From: an uncultured Bacteroidales bacterium | GTDB taxonomy: Bacteria > Bacteroidota > Bacteroidia > Bacteroidales > Barnesiellaceae | Assembly (NCBI GenBank): GCA_949298955.1 | Contig: CASFYQ010000018.1 | Coordinates: 1-43,047, forward strand | Reading direction: 5' to 3' | DNA length: 43,047 nt | Shown: positions 1 through 8,146 of the stretch, in pieces | How the letters are laid out: every line of letters begins with the position of its first letter | Numbering within the stretch: the first letter of the stretch is position 1 | Notes under the pieces: generated by a model | What the model was told of the DNA's origin: nothing | Seen by the model: the letters and a program-made list of their open reading frames with translations, nothing else | Databases searched by the model: none | Translations under genes and position numbers: made by a program

Positions 1-17
1 TGTAATGATTGAAGTGG

Positions 18-60
18 ATAAAAACGAAAGACACCCCGCAGGCAGTACCTACGGAGTGTC
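18..60 (-). terminator. Intrinsic terminator of the frameshifted minus-strand gene
   Basis: An imperfect hairpin has arms at 30-47 and 48-60 (GACAC paired with GTGTC, CCG with CGG, AGG with CCT, separated by single mismatches). On the minus strand it is followed by a T-rich tract complementary to 18-29. It lies 19 bp past the stop codon at 79, where a terminator is expected. Confidence 0.7.
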
Positions 61-78
61 ATACATATCGTGTGGTCA

Positions 79-1042
79 TCAGTTCTCGTCTCTTAGTTTG
101 ATTTCATTTAGTCGCAGTCGCTTGAAACAACTCTCTGCCGTAGTACTGTCCTTGAACTTGACATCGATACGGGTGTTTCCATAAAACTTGAGACTCACGG
201 CATTGGTCGTTGTCAGGTCATACCATCGCGATATATCGACATTACGGGTGTCAAGCCCCATAATCATCTCGATACTTCCGCAAAGTACATCGTCCGCACC
301 GAAAGCAATATCTTCACAGAAGCGGCTAACCTTACGGTCTGTTTCGTATGAGAACCTATAATCCTTATAACATTCGTAATGGAAAGAGTCCCAAGAGACA
401 ATATCGGGGAAGATGATTTTGTCCTTCCTTCTTCAGTTCGGGCTTTACCTTGCTCCAGTTAGATGGTCTCACCGTTTCAAGGAATCGCTTGATCAGTTCT
501 TCCTCGGCAGTATCTCTGAAACTCTTGCCTCCGAGATGTTCGATAACCACATCTACATAGGTGTTATATACAGGTCGGAAGTCCATCGGCAGAGTCTTCT
601 CATCAATCTTTGGAGCTTCAACAGAGACGCTGTAGGTGTTGTTGAAATAGCCGATGATGCGACTGATGAAGTTCCTGATAGCATTATGACGGCTATCCAC
701 CAACTCATTGATGTTCTTGAAAGGAGTAAACTCGTGATGGGTATAATCCTTCTCATCATTATTGTAGCGATAGTGGAGGTCATAGCTGCTTGTGGTAATC
801 TTACCGTTCGGCTCATGCTTGAGTTTGATTTTACCCTCATACTTCTCGGCTTCTCTTTTGAAAATGTTGTACCACCAGGCAATCTGGTCGAGCGTCTTGT
901 AAAGCTCGTCCTGCTGATTCTGACAATAGATACGGTCTTGTTCCGTAATCTTCTCCTCATTTCTCACTTGTACCTTCAAGATACCTGATAGCAGGTCGGT
1001 ATGACCGACTGCTTGACTGTTGTTTAATACTGCTTGTGACAT
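79..1042 (-). pseudogene. Frameshifted hypothetical protein, probably from a mobile element
   Basis: I do not recognise the family. The start chosen is the ATG at 1042 (protein begins MSQAVLNNSQ); longer starts run through a palindromic leader. The frame reads well to about 425 and then hits a stop at 365. Shifting by one base in the GGAAGG run near 420-428 restores a continuous, charged, soluble-looking sequence (KDKIIFPDIVSWDSF onward) to the TGA at 79. A single-base insertion therefore splits a protein of about 320 residues. There is no signal peptide or membrane segment; the N-terminal half looks helical and rich in Glu and Lys. The DNA is more AT-rich than the genes from 1662 on, which suggests a different origin. 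It could be a real pseudogene or a sequencing error in one base. Confidence 0.6.
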
Positions 1043-1126
1043 AACATTATTATATTTCTTGTTAGTCCGGCTATTCGGGGCCGGAGTTCCCAAACTACAG
1101 GCTCTAAAAGGTCGTGTTATCGTCAG

Positions 1127-1205
1127 GCAAGGTTGTGTGGAAAAATACAGAAGCCCCACGGGGCGAGGATGATTTTTCCACGACACCCGCAGGGCTTGAC
1201 CTTGC
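1127..1205. repeat. Nested 79-bp palindrome upstream of the minus-strand gene
   Basis: Three nested inverted repeats are visible: outer GCAAGGT (1127-1133) with ACCTTGC (1199-1205), middle GTGGAAAAAT (1137-1146) with ATTTTTCCAC (1172-1181), and inner GCCCC/GGGGC around 1153-1164. It sits 85-163 bp upstream of the minus-strand gene. It could fold in a leader RNA or as a DNA cruciform, as in transfer or replication origins. Function is not known. Confidence 0.65.
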
Positions 1206-1340
1206 TTGGACGAAAAGAACACGAGTTACCTTTGCCTGTGGTTTGGTGATTGGTGAACTCGGCTACGAATCTGTTATGTCATTATCTTTATCACATAGAT
1301 AGTTTTTAAGGTACGGATTCTTATAATTGGAGAAAAAATC

Positions 1341-1350
1341 GTATCTTTGC
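1341..1350 (+). other. GTATCTTTGC: candidate CTnDOT-type attachment core, overlapping a -7 box
   Basis: The decamer fits the CTnDOT-family insertion consensus GTANNTTTGC. It also contains TATCTTTG, a Bacteroidetes -7 promoter box (TAnnTTTG). No TTG lies about 20 nt upstream, as a full promoter would need; the nearest is only 12 nt away. That is what an insertion replacing the -33 side would leave. Element-like DNA lies to the left and chromosome-like DNA to the right. Confidence 0.4.
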
Positions 1351-1661
1351 ACTTAGAAAAGAGTTATTTGAAAAGCATGAGGAATATAGTGTAATAAAAC
1401 AAGTTAGCAATTTCTTATCCATTGCCCATTCTCATGCAAGTTCTTCTTAATGGTTTGATACTCAAAGAATCTTAATCAAACTACATCAAATATATAAATT
1501 AAACGAGCATTTCCAAAAAATAAATGATTATTTTTTTTTACATTTTTTTACGCGCTCACGCCAACCATCACACGGCCCCTGTAACTGCATTTGTATCACG
1601 ATGCCATAAAAGAGAGATTCCCGCCATGTTCCTTTGCAACGAACCAAAAAACAAGACAATC
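1351..1661. other. AT-rich stretch without a recognisable gene
   Basis: I see no convincing gene here. The in-frame codons upstream of the portal start (from 1524) begin with poly-T-derived Phe and Ile residues and look untranslated. T runs at 1531-1538 and 1544-1550 may keep the region open or promoter-like. No tRNA or strong hairpin was found. Confidence 0.4.
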
Positions 1662-3542
1662 ATGGCAAAACATGCGTACAATCTCCCCTCGGCAGGACAC
1701 AACAACAACCATAAACCGGGTGGAGAAATCGAACGGGCAAACTATCCCGTATTGTGGCAGGCTCAAAAGGCCTGGGAAGAAATCGGGCATTTCAGGCTCA
1801 AACGGAAACGAAACCGCGACTACACCTATGGCAAACAATGGAACGACCTGATAAAACTACCCGACGGCAGGGTGATGAGCGAGGAGGAATATATCCGCCA
1901 GCAAGGCAAAGTTCCGCTGAAAAACAACCTCATTCGCCAGATGGTCAAGGCCATACTGGGGCAGTTTCGCAACAACCAGACCCAACCCGTGTGCGTGGCC
2001 CGCGACCGAAAGGAGCAAAACCTGGGCGAACTGATGAGTGCTGCCGTGCAATATGCCTACCAGCACAACCGGCTGCAAGAGCTCGACAGCCGCACCCTCG
2101 AAGAGTTTCTTATCTCGGGCCTCTGTTTCCAGAAAATCGGCTACGGACATCGCCGGGGAAAAACCGACATATGGGTCGACGAAATAAATCCCAATCGCAT
2201 GTTTTTCAATGCAATGGAAGATAGTCGTCACTGGGATTGCACCCTCATCGGCGAACTGCACGACATGACTGTCGCCGAGGTCATCGCCCGATTTGCCTTC
2301 GGGTCGCGCGAGCGGGCAATACAGTTACGCAACATCTACTCCGAGGCCGACAACGAAACCATACGTCACAATTTCGAAAACCTCACGGCAAAATCGACCG
2401 ACCGCCTCGACTTTTTCATGCCATCGGTTCCCGATATGTGCCGGGTAATCGAGGTGTGGAAACTCGAAAGCCGCGAGGTAATCAACTGCCACGATTTACG
2501 CTCGGGCGAATATTACACACTACCGGCCACCGAAATGCAATGGGTCGAACAGGAGAACCAAGCCCGCCAACAGGCGGCCCGGCAAGCCGGCCGCCCCGAC
2601 GAGTCGGCCCCTCTCATCGCCACCGAATGGGGTATCGAGCAAATCTGGCGATACCATTTTTTCTCGCCTTTGGGCGACCTGCTCGACGAGGGCGACACCC
2701 CCTACTGGCACGGAGAACACCCCTATGTACTCAAACTCTACCCGCTTGTCGACGGCGAGGTACACGCCTTTGTCGAGGACGTAATCGACCAGCAACGATA
2801 CATCAACCGGCTCATCACGATGATCGATTTCATCATGGGGTCGAGTGCCAAGGGGGTACTGCTCTTCCCCGAAGACCAAATACCCGATGGCATGACCATC
2901 GAGGAGATTGCCGACGAATGGACCAAATACAACGGTATCATTCTGTTTCGCCCTCGACCCGGGTCGCCCATGCCGCAACAGATAGCCGTCAATGCCACAC
3001 AAGTAGGAGCCTACGAAATGCTATCCTTGCAAATGCGCCTCTTCGAAGATATATCGGGCGTACACGGCGCCATGCAGGGAAAGACCCCGACTTCGGGCAC
3101 TCCGGCCTCGTTGTACTCGCAACAGGTGCAATACTCCTCGACCAATTTGCTCGACCTCTTCGAGTCGTTCAAAATGTTCCGTGAAGATCGCGATATCAAG
3201 ATTATGAAAACAATACAACAGTTCTACACCGACAATCGCTACCAAAGCATCGCCGGGAGCAACTGCGGGAAAGACGCTTCGACCTATACTCCCGACGAGG
3301 TGCGCAATACCGAGTTTGACCTCTCTATCGCCGAAACGCTCTCGACCCCGGCCCTGCGCATGGCCTCGAACGAGTTTCTCATGGAGCTGTTCCGGGGCGG
3401 GAAAATTTCGCTCGAGATGCTGTTGCAAAACGGAGCCTTCCCCTTTGCCGACAAACTGCTGCAAGCTATCCGGCAAAACGAGGCGGCTCAGGCCCAACCC
3501 GTCAACCAGTCTCCCTCGGCCAATCCTACCTCACTCCGCTAA
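1662..3542 (+). CDS. Phage portal protein (P22-like type), isolated from other head genes
   Basis: The 626-residue product resembles tailed-phage portal proteins. In phages these form the dodecameric ring at the capsid vertex through which DNA is packaged and ejected. Features fitting the family are an N-terminal helical part with a [14 protein letters not shown] segment (about residue 87), a middle [15 protein letters not shown] segment, a metal/stem-like region with [18 protein letters not shown], and a C-terminal part containing a [16 protein letters not shown] loop. The start at 1662 (MAKHAYN) is preferred over 1524 or 1626, because the upstream residues are low-complexity translation of T-rich DNA. 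No terminase, scaffold or capsid gene adjoins it. The next gene, hppA, is convergent and cellular. The frame is fully open and its codon use resembles the neighbours, so it has been resident a long time. The portal call is a family-level recognition by eye. Confidence 0.75.
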   Translation: MAKHAYNLPSAGHNNNHKPGGEIERANYPVLWQAQKAWEEIGHFRLKRKRNRDYTYGKQWNDLIKLPDGRVMSEEEYIRQQGKVPLKNNLIRQMVKAILGQFRNNQTQPVCVARDRKEQNLGELMSAAVQYAYQHNRLQELDSRTLEEFLISGLCFQKIGYGHRRGKTDIWVDEINPNRMFFNAMEDSRHWDCTLIGELHDMTVAEVIARFAFGSRERAIQLRNIYSEADNETIRHNFENLTAKSTDRLDFFMPSVPDMCRVIEVWKLESREVINCHDLRSGEYYTLPATEMQWVEQENQARQQAARQAGRPDESAPLIATEWGIEQIWRYHFFSPLGDLLDEGDTPYWHGEHPYVLKLYPLVDGEVHAFVEDVIDQQRYINRLITMIDFIMGSSAKGVLLFPEDQIPDGMTIEEIADEWTKYNGIILFRPRPGSPMPQQIAVNATQVGAYEMLSLQMRLFEDISGVHGAMQGKTPTSGTPASLYSQQVQYSSTNLLDLFESFKMFREDRDIKIMKTIQQFYTDNRYQSIAGSNCGKDASTYTPDEVRNTEFDLSIAETLSTPALRMASNEFLMELFRGGKISLEMLLQNGAFPFADKLLQAIRQNEAAQAQPVNQSPSANPTSLR

Positions 3543-3590
3543 CCGCCGAAGGAAGAACTATCCATCACCACAAAACCCCGATTATTACAA

Positions 3591-3627
3591 GCGAGGGCCA
3601 TGTCGGAAATCCCTACATGACCCTCGC
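3591..3627. terminator. Hairpin between the convergent portal and hppA genes
   Basis: GCGAGGGcCATGT (3591-3603) pairs with ACATGaCCCTCGC (3615-3627), with one internal mismatch and an 11-nt loop. It lies between two convergent stop codons, so it can end transcription from both sides. T tracts are weak. Confidence 0.6.
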
Positions 3628-3650
3628 CTTATCCTTTCTATTCTATGGCT

Positions 3651-5855
3651 TTACAACAAGCTCCACGCCACAGTCAAACCGGCCATAACGATAGCAACCA
3701 TACTCATCAGTTTGATGAGGATATTGAGGCTGGGACCCGACGTGTCTTTGAAGGGATCGCCCACGGTGTCGCCCACCACGGTAGCCTTGTGCACCTCGCT
3801 GTGTTTACCGCCAAAATGACCTTCTTCGACATATTTCTTGGCATTATCCCAAGCACCGCCGGCATTAGCCATGAAAATAGCCAATACGAAGCCTGTGCTC
3901 AATCCACCGATAAGCAGACCTACGACTCCCGGCACGCCAAAAATCAAGCCCGTCACGATGGGCGATATAATAGCCAACAACGACGGTACAACCATTTCGC
4001 GCTGTGCCCCTTGGGTAGAAATAGCCACACAACGTTCATAATCGGGCTCGGCTTCGCCGGTGAGGATGCCTTTTATTTCACGGAACTGACGACGCACCTC
4101 CTCGACCATATGAGAGGCCGCACGTCCTACGGCATTCATCGTCAAGCCACAGAAGAGGAAAGCCATCATCGAGCCGATGAATATACCCGAAAGCACCTTC
4201 GGATTCATAAGAGTAATATCGTAGTAGCGCATAAAGTCGGTAAACGAGGCTTCGCCAATCATCACCGAAGAGCCGTCGGCAAATTCGAGTACGGTCTCAC
4301 CGAGGCGGGTAAGGCCGATACGAATCTCCTCCATGTACGAGGCCAACAAAGCCAACCCGGTAAGAGCGGCCGACCCGATGGCAAAACCTTTGCCGGTAGC
4401 AGCGGTCGTGTTGCCCAACGAGTCGAGGGCATCGGTTCTCTTTCGCACCTCTTCACCCAGGCCGCACATTTCGGCATTACCGCCGGCATTATCGGCAATA
4501 GGCCCATAAGCGTCGGTAGCCAGCGTAATGCCCAGTGTCGAGAGCATACCCACGGCAGCAATACCTATGCCGTAAAGCCCCAGGGTAACATTGCCCAAAT
4601 CGAATCCGGCTGCAAAAAGATAAGAAAGTATGATACCGGCCACAACGGCGATTACGGGAACCGCTGTCGAAATCATGCCCAACCCGATACCCGAAATAAT
4701 CACCGTGGCGGGACCGGTCTTGCCGCTCTCCGACAAGCGTTGGGTAGGCCGATAGGATTGTGAGGTATAATACTCGGTACTGCGGCCGATGATGATACCC
4801 ACCAGCAGTCCCACTACGACCGACCCTCCTATCAAGGCCCAGTTGTGGAGTTGCAGCACCCACAAAATAACGAAAGTAGCAACTACAATAAGCACCGAAC
4901 TAAGGTTGGTACCAAACGAAAGCGATTTCAACAAGTCTTTCATCTTGGCATCCTCACGGGTACGCACCGAAAATATACCGATAATCGAGAGCAGAATACC
5001 CACCGCGGCAATGAGCATGGGCGCGATAACCGCCTTCATCTGCATATCGGTTTCGCCCGCTCCCATAAAGGCAGCAGCACCCAATGCCGAGGTCGCCAGA
5101 ATCGAACCGCAGTACGACTCGTACAAGTCGGCTCCCATACCGGCCACGTCGCCCACGTTGTCGCCCACATTGTCGGCAATAGTAGCCGGGTTACGAGGGT
5201 CGTCTTCGGGAATACCGGCTTCGACTTTTCCCACCAGGTCGGCTCCCACATCGGCTGCTTTGGTGTAGATACCGCCGCCCACACGGGCAAACAGGGCTTG
5301 AGTCGAAGCTCCCATACCGAAGGTAAGCATGGTCGTCGTGATTACACAAAGTTTATGTGCCGGATTCAATGCCTCGGCCGGAATCACGGCATTCAGCAAC
5401 AGATACCAGAACGAGATATCGAGCAAGCCCAAGCCTACAACCACAAGCCCCATCACGGCTCCGCTACGAAAAGCGATGCGCAAACCGCCGTTCAACGAGG
5501 TGCGGGCGGCATTGGCCGTGCGAGCCGAGGCATAAGTTGCCGTCTTCATGCCCAAATAGCCCGATAGACCCGAGAAAAAGCCACCGGTAAGAAAAGCGAC
5601 CGGAACCCACTTGTTTTGAACCCCGAAGCCGAACGCCATAATCGCAAACAAGACAACCAAGACCAGGAACACCAAGCCCACAATCTTGTACTGTTGTCGC
5701 AAATAAGACATTGCGCCCTTGCGCACATGCTGGGCAATCTTTTGCATCTGAGGGGTTCCCTCATCGGTTTTCATCATCTGCTTATAAAAATACCAAGCGA
5801 AGAGTAATGCCAGCACCGAAGATATTGGCGCCAGCCAAAATAAAGCATTTGTCAT
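3651..5855 (-). CDS. hppA: K+-dependent membrane-bound pyrophosphatase (ion-pumping)
   Basis: The 734-residue polytopic protein hydrolyses cytoplasmic pyrophosphate and pumps H+ and/or Na+ across the inner membrane. The length and about 16 hydrophobic segments fit the family. The catalytic signature DVGADLVGK is at about residues 202-210, followed by [19 protein letters not shown] (about 229-247). The sequence [10 protein letters not shown] (about 481-490) has Ala and Gly where K+-independent enzymes have Lys and Thr, so this is the K+-dependent class. Related Bacteroides enzymes are known to move both Na+ and H+; which ion is moved here is not settled by eye. A promoter candidate lies at 5894-5924. 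It is a single-gene unit lying between phage-type genes, which is odd for a core energy gene. Confidence 0.95.
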   Translation of the reverse strand: MTNALFWLAPISSVLALLFAWYFYKQMMKTDEGTPQMQKIAQHVRKGAMSYLRQQYKIVGLVFLVLVVLFAIMAFGFGVQNKWVPVAFLTGGFFSGLSGYLGMKTATYASARTANAARTSLNGGLRIAFRSGAVMGLVVVGLGLLDISFWYLLLNAVIPAEALNPAHKLCVITTTMLTFGMGASTQALFARVGGGIYTKAADVGADLVGKVEAGIPEDDPRNPATIADNVGDNVGDVAGMGADLYESYCGSILATSALGAAAFMGAGETDMQMKAVIAPMLIAAVGILLSIIGIFSVRTREDAKMKDLLKSLSFGTNLSSVLIVVATFVILWVLQLHNWALIGGSVVVGLLVGIIIGRSTEYYTSQSYRPTQRLSESGKTGPATVIISGIGLGMISTAVPVIAVVAGIILSYLFAAGFDLGNVTLGLYGIGIAAVGMLSTLGITLATDAYGPIADNAGGNAEMCGLGEEVRKRTDALDSLGNTTAATGKGFAIGSAALTGLALLASYMEEIRIGLTRLGETVLEFADGSSVMIGEASFTDFMRYYDITLMNPKVLSGIFIGSMMAFLFCGLTMNAVGRAASHMVEEVRRQFREIKGILTGEAEPDYERCVAISTQGAQREMVVPSLLAIISPIVTGLIFGVPGVVGLLIGGLSTGFVLAIFMANAGGAWDNAKKYVEEGHFGGKHSEVHKATVVGDTVGDPFKDTSGPSLNILIKLMSMVAIVMAGLTVAWSLL

Positions 5856-5893
5856 GGTAAAAAATCTAAAAAAGTTAACATTTTAATTGTGGT

Positions 5894-5924
5894 TAAAGGT
5901 AAAACGGATTGAATAAACAGCCAA
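5894..5924 (-). promoter_or_regulatory. Promoter candidate for hppA
   Basis: On the minus strand TTG (5924-5922) is followed after exactly 20 nt by TACCTTTA (5901-5894), one base off the Bacteroidetes -7 consensus TAnnTTTG. It lies about 40 bp upstream of the hppA start. Confidence 0.55.
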
Positions 5925-6011
5925 ATCTTTTTCTCTAATTTTTGTTTTTTTTAGCTCTCCTTTGCGGCAAGTCACCAACTCCTTTCGTGTCAAATATTTT
6001 CGGGATATTTC

Positions 6012-6042
6012 TTGGATATTACAATTAAAAAAAATATATTTG
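6012..6042 (+). promoter_or_regulatory. Promoter for the WG-repeat gene
   Basis: TTG (6012-6014), a 20-nt spacer and TATATTTG (6035-6042) match the primary Bacteroidetes sigma factor consensus exactly. The downstream ATG is at 6071, giving a short leader of about 20 nt. Confidence 0.75.
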
Positions 6043-6070
6043 TTGGTGTTTCCTTTTTATCTGTACCATA

Positions 6071-6814
6071 ATGAAAAATAATTCCAAGTTCAACTCATTA
6101 GGCGGATTTCCCGATTTGGAATCTTTCAAAAACGAATTGGGGAAATACGGTTACCGGGAGAAACAATCGGGCAAAGTATTCATCGCTCCGCAATTCGATG
6201 CGGCCCACTCGTTTCACGAAGGTGTAGCTGTGGTCATGATCGATCACAAATACGGCTACATCGACCGGCACGGACTGGAAGTCGTCAAGTTCGACTATGA
6301 CTGGGCAAACTCTTTTCACAACGGGTTGGCCATGGTAGAGCGCAACGGACGGTATGGATACATCAATCAGGAGGGAAAAGAGGTAGTCCCCCTCATCTAT
6401 GAACACATTGCCGATTTTCACGAAGGACTCGCCCCGGTAAAACTGCACGACAAATGGGGCTACATAGACCACTCGGGAAAGGTGGTTATCTCCCCGCGAT
6501 ATGACGACTCGTGGTGCTTCAACGAGTCGCTGGCCGCCGTGCGGGTCGACGAAAAATGGGGCTTTATCGACAAGACCGGGCGTCTGGTCATACCGCTACA
6601 ATACGATTTTGCCTGGAATTTCAAGGAAGACGTGGCTGCCGTAAAACAGAACGGCAAATGGGGGTTTATCGACAAAGCCGGTCAGGTATTCCTCCCTTTC
6701 CTCTATGACGAGGCCGACTCATTCTCCAAAGGGCTTGCCGAGGTGAAACTCGATACCCTATGGGGCGTTATCGACAAAACCGGTACTTGGCAGAAAAACG
6801 AAGACTGCATTTAG
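6071..6814 (+). CDS. WG-repeat protein
   Basis: The 247-residue protein is built almost entirely from WG (KWG) repeats. Six repeats of about 33 residues can be read, each beginning K-[YW]-G-[YF]-[IR]-D and ending in a G-L-A-x-V-type strand, plus a short seventh (LWGVIDKTG) at the C terminus. There is no signal peptide, lipobox or membrane segment, so it is probably cytoplasmic. WG repeats are thought to form beta-structured binding surfaces; their ligands are mostly unknown. The gene has its own consensus promoter and stands alone between divergent hppA and the phage-type operon. Function cannot be stated. Confidence 0.85.
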   Translation: MKNNSKFNSLGGFPDLESFKNELGKYGYREKQSGKVFIAPQFDAAHSFHEGVAVVMIDHKYGYIDRHGLEVVKFDYDWANSFHNGLAMVERNGRYGYINQEGKEVVPLIYEHIADFHEGLAPVKLHDKWGYIDHSGKVVISPRYDDSWCFNESLAAVRVDEKWGFIDKTGRLVIPLQYDFAWNFKEDVAAVKQNGKWGFIDKAGQVFLPFLYDEADSFSKGLAEVKLDTLWGVIDKTGTWQKNEDCI

Positions 6815-7119
6815 GCACAACCTCGTCTCTACCATCTTTTATTGAGATCCATTTCTTCGAAAATACATAACGAGACTGTCGGACTCCGATTCCCGTACCG
6901 ATAGCCCTTTCTATTCTCATATCCGCCACACCCAGCCATAATCGCGGCAAAAGCAGCTGTCACGCACCCTCACAAACTATTTGCATACGGCAGCTCACGC
7001 CTTGTCCGCACCCTGCTGCATCTCCCTGCCGCACCATTTTTCAATCCTGCCATAATTATCGTCCCCCGGCAACAGATATTTGCGAAAAATATCAACAATT
7101 CGTAAACAAGCAGGAGATT
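6815..7119. other. Intergenic stretch of about 305 bp
   Basis: I see no gene here. A promoter for the following operon should lie within it, but no clear TTG-20-TAnnTTTG pair is visible; ATATTTGC near 7076-7083 is a weak -7 candidate. AGGAG at 7112-7116 lies three bases before the next ATG, unusual in a phylum that rarely uses Shine-Dalgarno sites. Confidence 0.4.
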
Positions 7120-7620
7120 ATGTTTAGTCTACTTTCAACAGCAATTCCCCTTGTGGGAAGCTATCTCTTCGCCCAAAAGGAGAAGAAACAGGCACAGCAG
7201 GCCCGGCAATCGCAGCAACAACGGTATGAGCAGGAGTTGTCGCAACTCGACAGTCTCTTCAACCGCACCTATTACAGCAATATGCTCGACCGGTCGGACG
7301 TGCGAAGCCTGCTCGGCAATCTGCGTGAACAGATGACCGAAACCACCCAAACCTTGAAAAACAAGGCCGCCATCACCGGGGCTACCCCCGAGTCGATTAC
7401 CGCTACACAAAAAGCCCAAAACCAAGCTTATGGACAAGCCGTAAGTCAAGTGGCCGGCTACGCCACCGGCTGGAAAGAGAATGCCCTCAAAAACTATCTG
7501 TCGGCCCGAAATGCCCTCGAAGAGTATTACCGTCCGGCGAAATCCGACTACATGAACCGCATCTTGGGGGGCAGTTCTTTCTCGTCAACGCTCAACACCC
7601 TGAAAAATATGTTTAATTAA
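7120..7620 (+). CDS. Phage ejection/internal-virion-like small protein
   Basis: The 166-residue protein begins with a short hydrophobic segment (LLSTAIPLVGSYLFA, about residues 4-18). A Gln/Lys-rich helical stretch (about 19-45) follows, then a long helical body rich in Ala, Gln and Thr. This architecture, a glycine/alanine membrane-seeking N terminus followed by QQARQSQQQRYEQEL-like helix, is typical of podovirus internal virion or DNA-ejection proteins (T7 gp14 type) and of pilot proteins. That is a similarity of design, not a proven homology. It starts an operon with the next two genes (gaps of 13 and 9 nt). Its place beside a polyvalent protein and near a portal gene supports a phage origin. 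Confidence 0.5.
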   Translation: MFSLLSTAIPLVGSYLFAQKEKKQAQQARQSQQQRYEQELSQLDSLFNRTYYSNMLDRSDVRSLLGNLREQMTETTQTLKNKAAITGATPESITATQKAQNQAYGQAVSQVAGYATGWKENALKNYLSARNALEEYYRPAKSDYMNRILGGSSFSSTLNTLKNMFN

Positions 7621-7633
7621 AATCTTTTTCACA

Positions 7634-8137
7634 ATGAGCTATCATACAACTGCTCAGGGAGACAAATCTCCCGATTCTACCCGATGCCTCACCGACTACA
7701 TGAACGAGGGGAGATGTTTCCTGGAATCCTGCCGGGCCTACCTCGACGATTCGAAACGAAAGAACAACCCCGACGGCTCCCTCCCCTATCGGCAACTCGA
7801 TGCCCTAAAAGAGTTGCTCACCCTGTTGCAACAGCCCGAGCGCGACATCGACCCGAGCCTCGCCGCAATATGGCTGCCCGGCTCTTTCAACGAGAAGGAG
7901 AAACGCTACCGCAACTACCTGCTTTGGCTCGACTTTTCGACCGACGGCAACAACCGCACTCACCGGCGCCCCGTCTTGAGCGAGAAAGCTCTGTTGCGGG
8001 CCCTCGGTGCCGGTCACAACGAGTTCGAGTGCAAGCACCACCTTTTCAATCTGTTGGTTTCCACCGGATTTTCCAAACGGCAAGCCTGCCTGTTGGCCAA
8101 ATATCTGGGTAACCGAGTCACAAACCCCTCTTATTAA
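7634..8137 (+). CDS. Unknown protein in the phage-type operon
   Basis: I do not recognise this 167-residue protein. It is soluble and charged, with no signal peptide, membrane segment or obvious catalytic motif. The middle (about residues 50-110) is rich in Leu, Asp and Arg and looks helical. The C terminus, LVSTGFSKRQACLLAKYLG, could be a small helix-turn-helix-like element. It lies 13 nt after the ejection-like gene and 9 nt before the polyvalent gene, so all three are probably co-transcribed and translated together. Given its place between two phage-type genes, it may be a virion or assembly protein; that is an inference from position only. Confidence 0.6.
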   Translation: MSYHTTAQGDKSPDSTRCLTDYMNEGRCFLESCRAYLDDSKRKNNPDGSLPYRQLDALKELLTLLQQPERDIDPSLAAIWLPGSFNEKEKRYRNYLLWLDFSTDGNNRTHRRPVLSEKALLRALGAGHNEFECKHHLFNLLVSTGFSKRQACLLAKYLGNRVTNPSY

Positions 8138-8146
8138 TCGACGAAA

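Noticed and set aside
1043..1222. N-terminal extension of the minus-strand gene
   Set aside because: The added 60 residues are encoded by the nested palindrome and lack protein-like character; ATG at 1042 is better.
1341..1350. GTATCTTTGC as a normal promoter for the portal gene
   Set aside because: Only the -7 half fits; TTG is 12 nt instead of about 20 nt away, and the portal start is over 300 bp downstream. It is kept as an attachment-site candidate with low confidence.
3645..4763. Plus-strand frame of 372 codons inside hppA
   Set aside because: Antisense to strongly conserved pyrophosphatase motifs; low-complexity His/Gly/Arg composition.
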